This document shows positions 38,636 to 49,200 of a DNA stretch of 60,441 nt, in pieces; position 1 is the stretch's first letter; the number at the start of each line of letters is the position of its first letter. Source of the DNA: Pseudomonadota bacterium (GTDB taxonomy: Bacteria; Pseudomonadota; Alphaproteobacteria; Acetobacterales; Acetobacteraceae); NCBI GenBank assembly GCA_021851785.1, contig JAJZBV010000017.1:1-60441 (forward strand). Direction: 5' to 3'. A program made the translations under genes and the position numbers. Under the pieces are notes generated by a model, which saw nothing but the letters and a program-made list of their open reading frames with translations, made no database searches and had not been told where the DNA came from.

Positions 38636-41600
38636 TCACGCGGCGAGGTTCAGTCGATAGACTCCGCGCCCGGCAATGCCGACCACGCCCATGCGGACCA
38701 GCCCGGCGAGCACGGAATCGATTTTCGGGCGCAGCGCCCGGCCCTGGAAGCGGCGCGTGAGATCGGCGGCGGCGATGCCGGCGGGCGCGGTGGCGAGGGC
38801 GGCCATGATCTCGGCGGTTTGCGCGACCTCATCGGCGGGGAAGGCGCGGCGGGTGGCCTCGATGCGCTCGGGATGGAACGCGCCGCCGGCGAGGTCGAGC
38901 TTGTCCTCACGCCGGCCGAAGCGGGGAATCTGGTAGTCCGGGCGCAGCCAATGCACCTTGCCGCGCGCTTCCTCGGCAATGCGGGCGCGGTTGAGGGCGA
39001 CCAGTCGGGCGAGGGTCTCGGCTTCGGGCAGATCGTGCGGCCAGCCATAGGCTTCGCTCACGGCGCGGTCGAGTTTTTGGTGATATTCAGCGAGGATCAG
39101 CACCAGCCCGTCATCGAGGATGCGACGCTCGCGCGCGGGAAGAGCGGCGGGTTGCGTGCCGGCGCGGATCAGGTCGCGGACGTTGTAAAGCCCGGTCAGC
39201 GTGAGATGCGGATGCTCGGCCAGCACGCGCTTGCGGTGTGCGTCGAGTTCCTCGGCGATGGTGGCGATATCGCACCGGATCGCGGCGGTCGGATCGGGGA
39301 AAGGGAAGGGATCGAAGCAGCGCGATTTTACATAGACGGGCCGATCTTCCAGCAACCCACCTGCCCGAAGTGCCCATGCGTCATGAATCCGTGATTGCAG
39401 CACGCCGAGATGGAACGCCTCGGCGAAGCCGATCGCGATGAGTTTGTTATCCGGCAGGATCGAGGCGTCGAGAAACTGGAAAATTCGGTGCTTGGCGGTT
39501 TCGACGGTAGCGATGTAGCGCGGCAGGCCCGCAAGCGCCGGGCGTATTTCGTCACGAGTTCGTCCGAATAGCCACCATCGATTCTTTATATCCGCATCTC
39601 GATTTCTGTCTCTTTCCTGTTTCACTGTAGCCAGCAGATGTTGATAGATCTCCGGGAAGCGGTGCCGCACCTCATCGGCGGAGAGGCCGAACAGGTCGAT
39701 CACCATGACACCGCGCGGGCGGGCAGTAAGATCGCGGCCGTTGCGATAGGGACGGATATGGTTTTCGAGCCCAGGACGGCGGCCGAGGCCGAGATGCTCG
39801 GCTTGCTCCGGGGTCACGATGAAGCCGGCGCCAAACAGCATCATGCCACGTGAGCATAAGCCTTCGTTGGCGCGCAGCGGCTTCACATCGCCAACCGGAA
39901 CGCCGATGGTCAAATCCGCGTTGATCGGCCCGGATCGCGCAGCGAGGGTGATCTCCGGCGCATCGGTGTCGAGACCGGACTCCGCCGTTACGCTGAACAG
40001 CACGCCATCGCGCTTGCCGGCCTCGGCAACCGTCATCGCGATGCGGACGGCGGCGGCATCTTGTGTCGCTTTGGTCCACGGATGATCCGCGATCGCCATG
40101 ACGATCGAGATCGGCGCTTTCGCGGCAAGGTGGCGTTCGATGCAACGGCGCTGAAAAGTCTGGGTGATGGAATTGGTGGTGACGAAGCCGAAGCGGCGGA
40201 GCGCGCTGGCCTTCGCGGTGAGCAGTTCGGCGGCGTGATCCCACCAATACATCACGAAATCGGCCGAATTGTTCATCTGCGGATGCGCCCGCCACAAGGC
40301 TTCGGCATAGTCATCCCCGAGCCGCGCGCGGATATCCTTGCCGCCGATGAAGGGCGGGTTGCCGACGATATATTCAGCCGGTGGCCACGCGGGGCGGCGG
40401 CCGGTTTTCGCATCGAGCACCGCATCCCCAACCTTGATATTCCGAAACGCCTGCAAAATTGGCTCGCTCGGCATTCCGGTATGGGTGCGGAAATGCCATT
40501 GCAGATGCCCGATCCACAAAACCAACTCGGCGATGCCGGCGGCGCGGGGATTGGCTTCGAGGCCGAAAAATTGATGCGGATCGACGGTATGCGAGGCAAG
40601 GCCGGCAAGCGCTTCCTGCCCGCCGAGACTGGCGAGGGCGTCCAACACCTCGCCCTCCAGCCGTTTGAGCAGTTCCAGCGCCACATAAAGAAAATTGCCG
40701 GTGCCGCAGGCGGGATCGAGCACGCGGGTCTGGCAGAGTTTTTCGGCAAAAATGGTGACGGTGGCGATGGCGACCGCATCGCGGCCTTCGGCGCGCTGGC
40801 GTTCGGCGGTGGCCAGCACCTCGACCCATTCGGCGCGCAACGGCTCGATGATGGTGGCGACCACCAGCCGTTCGACATAGGCGCGCGGGGTGTAATGGGC
40901 GCCAAGCGCGCGGCGTTCGGCCGGAGCGAGCGCTTGTTCGAGCAGCGTGCCGAAAATCGAGGGATCAACCTCGCGCCAATTATATGCGGCGGCGTGGCGC
41001 AGTTCGCCGATCGCGCTTTTGTCGAGCGGCAAAACGGTCTGATCCTTGAAAAACTCGCCGTTGAAACGCCGCACCCTGGCCTGGATGGCCAGCGCGACGC
41101 CGCCGGTATTCATGGCCTGCCATAACTGCCCGACCATATCGGCAAGCAAGTCCGGCTCGGCTTCGCATCGGCGGAGAATGGTTTTGAACGCATCGGGCGG
41201 GAGCAGGCCGCAATCCTCGGCAAACATGGTGAATAGGCATCGCATGAGGAAAGAGGCCACGGCTTCACGCTCATGCCTCGCTTCCAGCATGCGGGAGACG
41301 GTGGCGAGACGTTGGGCAATCTCGCGCGTCACGCGGGCGGATTGGCGAGCCGGGTCGAGCGATTGCGGGTCGAGCCAGATTTTCCGCAAGCGCTCGCGGA
41401 TCGCGGAATCGCGGAGTTGGTCGAGCGCGATGCGGAACCCACGCCGATCGGGGAATTGCGCGTAATTTTTCCCCTGCCCGGAAAAATCGGCGTAGGTTTC
41501 GATGACGTTGCCGACATCGCACACCAGGATGAACGGCGGCCAGCCGTGATCGACCGGCAGGGAGCGGGCATAGTCGGTCGCCTGCCGATGGGCGTTGAGC

Positions 41601-41962
41601 ATGAGCACATCGAAGCCGGTGGCGGCGATGCGGCCGGATTTGGCGCGGGTGGCGCGAGGGGCGATGGTTTCGATCTCTTTGTTGCCGCCCTTCTGTCGTG
41701 TCTGCTTGGCTTCCAGCACGAAGCAACCCCGCTTGTAGAGATCGATCCGGCCGGGCGAGATCGAGCCATCCGGGCCGGCTTTCTGCACCGCGCGCTCGAA
41801 CACGTAATCATTATCGGCGGAGGTCGCGGCGGCGGGATCGGGGCGCGGCACGTCGAGCACGTCACATAGTTCGGCAAGAAACATGGCGTAGTTCGCCCGC
41901 TCGGCCCCGCCTTCGCGGTGCTGCCAGCGGGCGATGAAGGGTTCGATTGCGGCGGCGGTCAC
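38636..41962 (-). CDS. single-chain type IIL/IIG (MmeI/YeeA-like) restriction-modification protein
   Basis: The 1108-residue protein combines a nuclease-like N-terminus and an N6-adenine methyltransferase. D74 and E84-A85-K86 in RIDLYKRGCFVLEAKQ reproduce the D-X9-EXK pattern of MmeI-type PD-(D/E)XK nucleases. A helical linker follows, then SAM motif I DPACGTGNF (416-424) and catalytic NPPF (535-538). The C-terminal ~450 residues include a putative target-recognition region and a helix-rich tail. One chain may therefore modify and cut DNA as type IIL enzymes do. BREX PglX or an orphan methylase are alternatives, but the EXK motif argues against them. Start GTG 41962; it stands alone 55 bp from tRNA-Val. 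Confidence 0.82.
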   Translation of the reverse strand: MTAAAIEPFIARWQHREGGAERANYAMFLAELCDVLDVPRPDPAAATSADNDYVFERAVQKAGPDGSISPGRIDLYKRGCFVLEAKQTRQKGGNKEIETIAPRATRAKSGRIAATGFDVLMLNAHRQATDYARSLPVDHGWPPFILVCDVGNVIETYADFSGQGKNYAQFPDRRGFRIALDQLRDSAIRERLRKIWLDPQSLDPARQSARVTREIAQRLATVSRMLEARHEREAVASFLMRCLFTMFAEDCGLLPPDAFKTILRRCEAEPDLLADMVGQLWQAMNTGGVALAIQARVRRFNGEFFKDQTVLPLDKSAIGELRHAAAYNWREVDPSIFGTLLEQALAPAERRALGAHYTPRAYVERLVVATIIEPLRAEWVEVLATAERQRAEGRDAVAIATVTIFAEKLCQTRVLDPACGTGNFLYVALELLKRLEGEVLDALASLGGQEALAGLASHTVDPHQFFGLEANPRAAGIAELVLWIGHLQWHFRTHTGMPSEPILQAFRNIKVGDAVLDAKTGRRPAWPPAEYIVGNPPFIGGKDIRARLGDDYAEALWRAHPQMNNSADFVMYWWDHAAELLTAKASALRRFGFVTTNSITQTFQRRCIERHLAAKAPISIVMAIADHPWTKATQDAAAVRIAMTVAEAGKRDGVLFSVTAESGLDTDAPEITLAARSGPINADLTIGVPVGDVKPLRANEGLCSRGMMLFGAGFIVTPEQAEHLGLGRRPGLENHIRPYRNGRDLTARPRGVMVIDLFGLSADEVRHRFPEIYQHLLATVKQERDRNRDADIKNRWWLFGRTRDEIRPALAGLPRYIATVETAKHRIFQFLDASILPDNKLIAIGFAEAFHLGVLQSRIHDAWALRAGGLLEDRPVYVKSRCFDPFPFPDPTAAIRCDIATIAEELDAHRKRVLAEHPHLTLTGLYNVRDLIRAGTQPAALPARERRILDDGLVLILAEYHQKLDRAVSEAYGWPHDLPEAETLARLVALNRARIAEEARGKVHWLRPDYQIPRFGRREDKLDLAGGAFHPERIEATRRAFPADEVAQTAEIMAALATAPAGIAAADLTRRFQGRALRPKIDSVLAGLVRMGVVGIAGRGVYRLNLAA

Positions 41963-42132
41963 GTCGTGGCGGCTTCCTTTACGGCGGTGGGGGCTTGCAC
42001 CGAAGACGGAGAGGCTGAGGTTTCGCGGCAGCCTCCGCCACGGTTGGGCACCCTGGCAGGTCAGGGCCGATGCCAGCGTTCACGCGCTGCCCCGGCCCGC
42101 TCCATGTCACCGCGGGAACATTTCGCGAGCGG

Positions 42133-42654
42133 CTATTTGAGGGCGGCGAGGCCGGCCTTACAGGTCACGCCGTCCTGCACCGACATCCCGCCCGAGCAGC
42201 CGATGGCGCCGATCAGCTTGCCGTCGCGCACCAGCGGGAAACCGCCTTCCACCGCGATCGCGTCGTCGAGTGAGAGCACATAAGGGTGGCCGCCATCGGC
42301 GGCGTCCTGGAAGATCTTGGTCGGGCGGCGGAACAGGGCGGCGGTGCGGGCCTTGTGCTCGGAGATCGCGATCGAGGCCTGCTGGGTGTCGTCCATGCGC
42401 TCGAAATAGATCAGTTTTCCTTCCGGCCCGACCACCGAGATCGCCATTTTCCAGTGATGGCGTGCGGCCTCGGCCTCCGCCGCGGCGGCGAGCGTTTTGG
42501 CCTCGGCGAGGGTGATCGCCGAACCATAGGGGAGATCGAACGGCATCTGCTCGGGCACGCCGGCGGGGAGCGGGGTTTGCGCGCGGGCGGCGCCGGCGAG
42601 TGTCACCAGGGCGGCGAGCAGGAGCGGGGCGGTTTTGCGGCAGATCGGTGGCAT
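42133..42654 (-). CDS. secreted GlcG/HbpS family protein
   Basis: The 173-residue product has a signal peptide (about 1-25, LLLAALVTLAGAARA) and a GlcG/HbpS (DUF336) domain: ITLAEAKTLAAAAEAEA, MAISVVGPEGKLIYFERMDD, the SIAISEHKARTAALFRRPT helix and GGFPLVRDGKLIGAIGCSGG. Family members bind heme or small cofactors and occur beside redox sensors or glycolate genes; the precise role is unclear. GGAGGG precedes ATG 42654. It is divergent from a MarR-type regulator, which may control it. Confidence 0.87.
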   Translation of the reverse strand: MPPICRKTAPLLLAALVTLAGAARAQTPLPAGVPEQMPFDLPYGSAITLAEAKTLAAAAEAEAARHHWKMAISVVGPEGKLIYFERMDDTQQASIAISEHKARTAALFRRPTKIFQDAADGGHPYVLSLDDAIAVEGGFPLVRDGKLIGAIGCSGGMSVQDGVTCKAGLAALK

Positions 42655-42856
42655 CGGTTTCCCTCCAGGTTTTCGCGCTCCGGCCCGGTCGGACCGAGCT
42701 TGGCCAATAACTCTGCGACGATTCCGCGACGCCGGCAATCGTGCCGGTGGGGGCGCGCCGGGGGTGGCGTGGTCATTCCGAAGGCGTTGCATCTTGCCAT
42801 GGGGGCTGCTATCACGGCCATGTGATTATGGGTTGATTGGAGAGTCCGGAGGGGGC

Positions 42857-43450
42857 GTGGACGTTCGCGGTCGAAACCTCAGGGGGCGGGGTGGGCTGGC
42901 TCGGATCGCGCATGCCGCGCCGGCAGGGGCGTGGGACGTTTCCTCTCCTGAGATCGTGAGGCCGCATGATATCGTGCCGAGTGACATCGTGCCGAGTGAT
43001 GGGACGCCGGTGGATTACGCGGCGCTCGCGGAATTCCGCTTCCTGCTCCGCGGCTTCATCGAATTCAGCGAGGTGGCGGCGCGCCATGCGGGGTTGACCC
43101 CGCGCCAGCATCAGGCGCTGGTGCAGATCAAGGGATTTCCCGCGGGCCGGGCGGTGACGGTGGGGGCACTCGCCGCGCGGCTCCATATCCGCCACCATAG
43201 CGCGGTCGAACTCGCCGATCGGCTGGAGCAGGCGGGGCTGATCGAGCGTGTCGCCGACCGGGCGGATCGGCGGCGCGTCCTGATCCGCTTGACGGCCAAA
43301 TCAGAGGCGCTGCTGGTCGGTCTCGCGCTCGCCCATCAGCAGGAATTGCAGCGGCTATGTCCGGCGCTGTCCGGTCTTTTGGCAAAATTCTCGCCCCCGT
43401 CGGCATCGTTGCCCCCGTCGGCATCGTTGCCAACGTCGACGCGCATGTGA
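42857..43450 (+). CDS. MarR family transcriptional regulator
   Basis: The 197-residue protein has a MarR winged-helix core: FIEFSEVAARHAGLTPRQHQALVQI, the recognition region VTVGALAARLHIRHHSAVELADRLEQAGLIERVAD, and the wing RADRRRVLIRLT. Starting at GTG 42857 (GGAGG 5 nt upstream) it carries a 50-residue N-terminal extension with a DIVPS repeat, and it ends in a Ser/Pro repeat tail; both are encoded by tandem DNA repeats and are unusual for MarR. It probably represses itself and the divergent GlcG/HbpS-like gene, with a small phenolic or redox ligand by analogy. Confidence 0.85.
   Translation: MDVRGRNLRGRGGLARIAHAAPAGAWDVSSPEIVRPHDIVPSDIVPSDGTPVDYAALAEFRFLLRGFIEFSEVAARHAGLTPRQHQALVQIKGFPAGRAVTVGALAARLHIRHHSAVELADRLEQAGLIERVADRADRRRVLIRLTAKSEALLVGLALAHQQELQRLCPALSGLLAKFSPPSASLPPSASLPTSTRM
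42968..42997 (+). repeat. two tandem 15-bp copies in the MarR gene
   Basis: Copies at 42968-42982 and 42983-42997 differ by one base and each encode D-I-V-P-S in the N-terminal extension of the MarR protein. Confidence 0.8.
43393..43438 (+). repeat. tandem 18-bp copies at the 3' end of the MarR gene
   Basis: gcccccgtcggcatcgtt occurs at 43393-43410 and 43411-43428, followed by a partial degenerate copy. In frame it encodes the Pro/Ser-rich tail SPPSASLPPSASLPT, so copy number changes would alter only the C-terminal tail. Confidence 0.82.
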
Positions 43451-43471
43451 CGCGCCTCTGACACGGAGGGA

Positions 43472-44380
43472 TCAGCTTTCCCCGGCGGCGACGGCGTGGG
43501 TCGCGTGGAAGCGCCGGTAATCGATATGCACTTCGCCGGCCTCCGGCCAGCTCAGGATATCCTCGAAGGCGTGGCCGAACAGGACATCCGTGCCGTGATA
43601 GACATGGCGCGCATGCACCGTCGTCGAGATGGTCGCATCGAGGCCGGTGACCACGGCGAGGATGACGATGTCCTCGTCCCGCCATGCCGCTTGGGTCAAG
43701 CCGCCGCACGGGCTTTCCGGCCCGATCGGGTGCATCACCATCCAACTGAGCGCGAATTGCGGATTGGTGTTGCGCTGCAAGGAGAGATCGAACATCCGGC
43801 GCAGCCGCAGCCCCTCCCGCGTCGTCACGTTCCGCGTGAGCGTGAGGTTGATGCGTGCCTCGACGATCTGATTGGCGCGGATATTGGCGAGGCGGAACAT
43901 CAGGGTCGGGACGCCGTCGACCGGGGCGATCACCAGGTTGCGGCTGAACAGGACGCGCGCCGTGGGGAGGGTGAATTTGGCGATGATGAGGCCGGTCGCG
44001 AGCGGGACGAAAAGAATGCCGAGCAGGGCTTCGGCGGTGACGAGCCAATGGGCGTAGAGCGTCGCCGGATGCATCACGCCGAAGCCGATCGTCGCCATCG
44101 TCTCGACCGAGAAGAAGAAATCATCGAGCGCGGAGCCCGGCGCGACCCCGGCGACACTCCCGGGCTGGAGCGCGTAAAGCAGCGCGAAGATCAGGTTGAG
44201 CGCGAGATAGAGCGCGATCACGATGCCAAAGAACGTCGCCCAGGAGCGGCTCAGCAGAAAATGATAAACGTCGCGCCAGGAATCATGCGGCACGCCGATG
44301 CGATGGATGATCGGGGCGCCGTTGCGCGCGCGGCGGCGGCGCGGCCGGGCCTGCTTGCCGGCCTCGAAACTATCCGCCAC
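43472..44380 (-). CDS. KirBac-type inward-rectifier potassium channel
   Basis: The 302-residue protein has an amphipathic slide helix ([19 protein letters not shown]), outer helix, pore helix [16 protein letters not shown] with selectivity filter TIGFG (about residues 97-101), inner helix ending [16 protein letters not shown] and a C-terminal cytoplasmic beta domain ([20 protein letters not shown]) typical of Kir. It should conduct K+ across the inner membrane. The filter has Phe in place of the usual Tyr, seen in some Kir channels. GTG 44380 overlaps the acyl-CoA synthetase stop; an upstream TTG at 44413 would add 11 residues. Confidence 0.9.
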   Translation of the reverse strand: MADSFEAGKQARPRRRRARNGAPIIHRIGVPHDSWRDVYHFLLSRSWATFFGIVIALYLALNLIFALLYALQPGSVAGVAPGSALDDFFFSVETMATIGFGVMHPATLYAHWLVTAEALLGILFVPLATGLIIAKFTLPTARVLFSRNLVIAPVDGVPTLMFRLANIRANQIVEARINLTLTRNVTTREGLRLRRMFDLSLQRNTNPQFALSWMVMHPIGPESPCGGLTQAAWRDEDIVILAVVTGLDATISTTVHARHVYHGTDVLFGHAFEDILSWPEAGEVHIDYRRFHATHAVAAGES

Positions 44381-46088
44381 GCGCCGAGCCGTCCTCCTTG
44401 CCGGCGAGGCCAAGGTCGGCGATCATCGTCTCGCGGATGATGAATTTCTGGATTTTCCCCGTCACCGTCATCGGAAACTCGTCGACGAAGCGGATATAGC
44501 GGGGGATTTTCTGATGCGCGATCTGGTCGCGGCAGAATTCGCGGATTTCGTCCTCGGTCGCGCTTTCGCCGTCATTGAGGCGGATCCAGGCACATAATTC
44601 CTCACCGTATTTGGCATCGGGAAGGCCGACCACCTGCGCCGATTGCACCTTCGGATGGCGGTAGAGAAATTCCTCGACCTCGCGCGGATAGATGTTCTCG
44701 CCGCCACGGATGACCAGATCCTTGATCCGCCCGACGATCGCGCCATAGCCGTCCGCGTCGATGGTGGCGAGATCGCCGGTGTGCATCCAGCCGGCGGCAT
44801 CGATCGCTTCCGCGGTTTTTTCATGATCGTTCCAATAGCCGAGCATCACCGAATAGCCCCGCGTGCAGAGTTCGCCCGGGGTGCCGCGCGGCACGATACG
44901 CCCTTCGCCATCGATGATCTTCACCTCCAGATGCGGCTGGATGCGTCCCACCGTCGCCACCCGCTTTTCCACCGGATCGTCGGTCGCGCTCTGGAAACTG
45001 ACCGGGCTGGTCTCGGTCATGCCGTAAGCGATGGTGATCTCGCGCAGGTTCATGCGCTCCATCACCCGCTGCATCACCGTGATCGGGCAGGGCGAGCCGG
45101 CCATGATGCCGGTGCGGAGAGAGGAGAGATCGAAGCGCGCGAAATCGGGATGATCGAGTTCGGCGATGAACATCGTCGGCACGCCATAGAGCGCCGTGCA
45201 GCGCTCGGCGGCGACGGTTTCCAAGACCGCCAGCGGATCGAATCCGGCGCTTGGGTAAACCACCGCGGCGCGATGCGTGAGGCAGGCGAGATTGGCCATC
45301 ACCATCCCGAAACAATGATAGAGCGGCACCGGCGCGCAGACGAGATCGTCGGGGCCGAGGCGGATCGCCTCGCCGACGAAGAAGCCGTTATTGAGGATAT
45401 TGTGATGCGTCAGCGTCGCGCCCTTGGGGAATCCCGTCGTGCCGGAGGTGAACTGGATATTGATCGGGTCGTCGAATTGGAGCGCGGGCGTGATCGCGGC
45501 GAGCGTCGCTTCCGACTCCGCCGTCGCCGTGCGCGCGATCGCGGCGAAGGGGAGAAAGCCCGGGACCACCGCATCGCCGATCAGAATGGCGCGCTTGAGG
45601 TGAGGGAGACGCGCGCTTTCGACCCTTCCCGCGGGATCGGCGAGAGCGGGGATCAGGGCGCGCAGCATCGCCTCGTAATCGGAGGTCTTGAAGCTCCGCG
45701 CGAGCACGATGGCGGCGCTGCCGGAAAGGTTGAGGGCGTATTCCAGTTCGGCCACGCGATAGGCGGGGTTGAGGGTGACGAGAATGAGGCCGGCGCGCGC
45801 GGCGGCGTATTGGGTCAGCAGCCATTCCGCATTGTTCGGCGACCAGATGCCGACCCGGTCGCCGCGCGAGAGGCCGAGGGCGAGCAGGCCGGCGGCGATG
45901 CGGCTGACCTCGGCGTCGAGTTCGGCGTAGGTGAGGCGAATATTCTGGTGGCGGCTGATCAGCGCGGTGCGCCCGCCGGCGTCCCGCGCCGCGCGGCGGA
46001 GGGCGGCGCCGATCGTCTCGCCGAGCAGCGGGGTCGCGCTCACGCCATGAACGTAGCTCATTTTTGCTTCGGTTTCATCGTCTTGCAT
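44370..46088 (-). CDS. AMP-dependent acyl-CoA synthetase
   Basis: The 572-residue enzyme has the ANL superfamily motifs: the P-loop-like [21 protein letters not shown], the [13 protein letters not shown] hinge region and the C-terminal Lys in VTGKIQKF (acyl-adenylate formation). It activates a medium- or long-chain carboxylic acid to its CoA ester via an acyl-adenylate in the cytoplasm. It resembles AcsF/FadD3-type synthetases, but the chain length is unknown. AGGGG lies 7 nt before ATG 46088. It overlaps the Kir channel gene downstream and is divergent from the large GGDEF-EAL gene. Confidence 0.92.
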   Translation of the reverse strand: MQDDETEAKMSYVHGVSATPLLGETIGAALRRAARDAGGRTALISRHQNIRLTYAELDAEVSRIAAGLLALGLSRGDRVGIWSPNNAEWLLTQYAAARAGLILVTLNPAYRVAELEYALNLSGSAAIVLARSFKTSDYEAMLRALIPALADPAGRVESARLPHLKRAILIGDAVVPGFLPFAAIARTATAESEATLAAITPALQFDDPINIQFTSGTTGFPKGATLTHHNILNNGFFVGEAIRLGPDDLVCAPVPLYHCFGMVMANLACLTHRAAVVYPSAGFDPLAVLETVAAERCTALYGVPTMFIAELDHPDFARFDLSSLRTGIMAGSPCPITVMQRVMERMNLREITIAYGMTETSPVSFQSATDDPVEKRVATVGRIQPHLEVKIIDGEGRIVPRGTPGELCTRGYSVMLGYWNDHEKTAEAIDAAGWMHTGDLATIDADGYGAIVGRIKDLVIRGGENIYPREVEEFLYRHPKVQSAQVVGLPDAKYGEELCAWIRLNDGESATEDEIREFCRDQIAHQKIPRYIRFVDEFPMTVTGKIQKFIIRETMIADLGLAGKEDGSARGG

Positions 46089-46265
46089 GACGTCGCCCCT
46101 TGGACATGGCTTATCTCGGCAATCATAAAGTGTTCGTCGGTGGCAAGCAAAGCCCGGCGCCGTCTCGGCCCGGCGGATCGCCGCCTCGCCGCAAGATTAA
46201 CGAAGCCTATACCCGCGCCTGCCATTCTCGGTTATGAATGACTATAAAACAATCATCGGTTCTCT

Positions 46266-49200
46266 ATGTCTGAGATCAGCCGTCACGAACCGAATATCCA
46301 CGACCTGCTCCAGATTCAAACCGCGATTTTGCGGGATCTGGCTGCCGGGTTTTCGGCCGATTTCCTGGCCGCTCGGGTCTGTCATCTCGCGGAACAATAC
46401 GCGCCCGGGCGGATCGCCAGCATCATGGTGATGCGTGAGGATGGCCGGCTCGGCGTTTTTGCCGCGCCCAGCGCCCCGTCGGCGCTGATCGTCGCCCTCG
46501 ACGGCCTGACCCCCGGGCCCGCTTTCGGCTCCTGCGGGGCCTCGGCCTTCCATGACACACCCGTGTATGTCGATGATGCCCAAAACGACGGCCGCTGGGC
46601 CGATCTCGCCGATGTCGCGCGCGATTTCGCCATCCGCTCCTGTTGGAGCCATCCGATCCGGCAGGAAGACCGCCTGATCGGCACCTTCGCGCTGACCGGG
46701 GGCGAGGGCGGGTTGCCCGATGCCGCTCAACAGCAATGGCTCGAACACATCGCCGTCATCGCCGGCAACATCCTGCGGGCGGCGCGTCAGCAGGCCTTGC
46801 AGCAGCGCCAGCATCGGCGCTTGCAGCGCCTCGTGCAGTTCCATGCTATGCTCGCCCAGGTCAATCAGATTGCCGCCGGCCGGCCGGATCAGGCAACCCT
46901 CTATGCCGAAATCTGTCGCATCGCCGTAACCCACGGCGAAATGCCGCTCGCCTGGATCGGCGTGCCGGACGAGACCTCCCGCTTTCAGGTTCTCGCCGCG
47001 AGCGGCGCGATACATTATCTCGATGAGATCTTCATCTCCAGCGACCCCGACCGGCCGGAGGGGCAAGGCCCGGCGGGCGTGGCCTGGCGCAGCGGGATGC
47101 CGGTGACGATCCAGAGCTTTGCCGGTGATGCACGCTACCGGCCTTGGCTGCCGCTCGCGCGCGCGTTCAAATTGGGGGCCGCGACGGCGTTGCCGCTCAA
47201 GGTCAAAGGGCAAACACGGGCGTTGCTTTCGGTCTATGCGCGCGAAGATGACGTGCTCGACGACGAATTCGCCTCCCTGCTCGGCGAACTCGCCTTCGAT
47301 ATCGGCCTCGCGCTCGAGGCCATCGAGCAGCAGCGGCGTCTGGAACGCCTGCACGGCCTCTACAACGCCTTGCTCGCGGCCACCGATTCGCTGCTGTTGC
47401 AACGCGATGAACAGGCGGTAATGAGGCGGACCTGCGAGCATCTCGCGACTTCCGGCCTGTTCGACGCGGTATGGATCGCGGGTATCGACGGCGACGGTCT
47501 TATCCGGATGCGGGTTGGCCATGGGCACGGGGTGCATGTGCTCGATGGCATGGAAGCTCGCCTCGATGCCGAGGCGGCGCCGCTGACGGTGCGCGCCTTG
47601 CGCTCGGGACGGCTGCATCACTGCAATAATTATTTCGCCGATCCCTCCTTCGCCCCCTGGCATGCTTTTCTCGAACAGCGCAACTGGGTGTCCGGCGCCG
47701 CCGTCCCGGTTTTCCGGGGTGGCGCCATCCCCGCGGCCCTGGTTTTCACCTCCGGCCTGGCCAATTGCTTCGATCAGGAAATCCTCGATCTCATCGCCAA
47801 GGTCGCGCAGCTCATCGGGCATGGGCTGGATGAGATCGATCTCAAAGCGCGGCTCGAGCATGAGCGGCACCAGCAATTCCACCTCGCCCGCCATGACAGC
47901 CTGACCGGCCTGCCCAATCGCCTGCAATTCGAGGAGCATTTGCAGCGCGCGATCTCGCGCGCCAGGCGTCAGCGCGGCTTTCTCGCCATCGGTCTGCTCG
48001 ATCTCGATGATTTCAAACCGATCAATGATGTCTGGGGCCATTCCAGCGGTGATGCGCTGCTGCGTCAGCTCGCTTCGCGTCTCCGCGCCCTTTTGCGCGA
48101 GGGCGATCTTCTCGCGCGTTTCGGCGGCGATGAATTCGTGCTCGCGATCGAGGGTCTGACCGAGGTCGGAACGCTGCCCATCCTGCTGAGCCGGTTGCAA
48201 TCGGCGGTCGAAAAACCCTTTGATCTCGGCGACGGGCTCAGCGTCTCCATCGCCTTCAGCCTCGGCATCGCCCTCTTTCCCGAAGACGGCGACAATCCCG
48301 ATCTCTTGCTGCGTCGCGCCGACGCGGCGCTTTATGTCGCCAAGGCGAACAAGGCGCGGCGTTCGCAATGGTGGCAACGCTGGAGCGCGGAGACCCTGGC
48401 GGAGAAGGAATTCCGGCTGACGCTGCCGGACCCCTATGGCCCCGACGCGGTGCGTGTTCTTTCGTCTTTTCCGCAGATGAAGACGCTGTTGACCGAGGAT
48501 TTCATCGCCGATTTCTATCGCCATCTGGTCGCGTATCCCAAGGGGAAGGCGATCCTCGAACACGTCACCGAGGCGGAACTCGCGTATCTCAGAAAAAGAC
48601 AATTGCAATCGCTCGATGGTCTGCTTGATCCGGGAACCAGCCCTGAGGCGTTTTTTGAATTGGCGCAACATCTCGGGCGCGTCTACGCCTTGACGAATAT
48701 CGAAAGCGCGTTGATCGCCCAAGGGGTCGGCATCTTCCAAAATCTTCTCGGCCAGAAACTGATGGCTCAGCCTTTTCGCGCCGAGGACCGGCAGGCCCTG
48801 TTGCAGATCGTCAGTGCCCGACTTCAGGATCTGATGGCCGCGCAAATCGCCGCCCATGAGCGCACGGTCGCGACGTATTTCACCTTCCTGCTGCGTTCCC
48901 CGGAACGTGACGGCAGCCTCTGGGACAGCCGGCTCTGGGTGGATATCGCGCAGGCGCATGTCGAAGCGCTGGCGAACCTTCCCGGCATCGCCGGCGCCGA
49001 GCTGCTCCGCCCGGACAGCAACGGCGTGTTCGAGATCGAGGTCAGCGGTGGCGCCGCGAAACAAGGCATTCAGCCGATCTGGCGGGAGGATGGACAATCC
49101 CCCCACCTCGATGACAGCCATCCGCGCGGCCGCGGCCTGCTCGCCACCGCCTGGCGCAGCCAGGAGATTCAAACCTGCCCCAATTACGCAACCGACCCCC

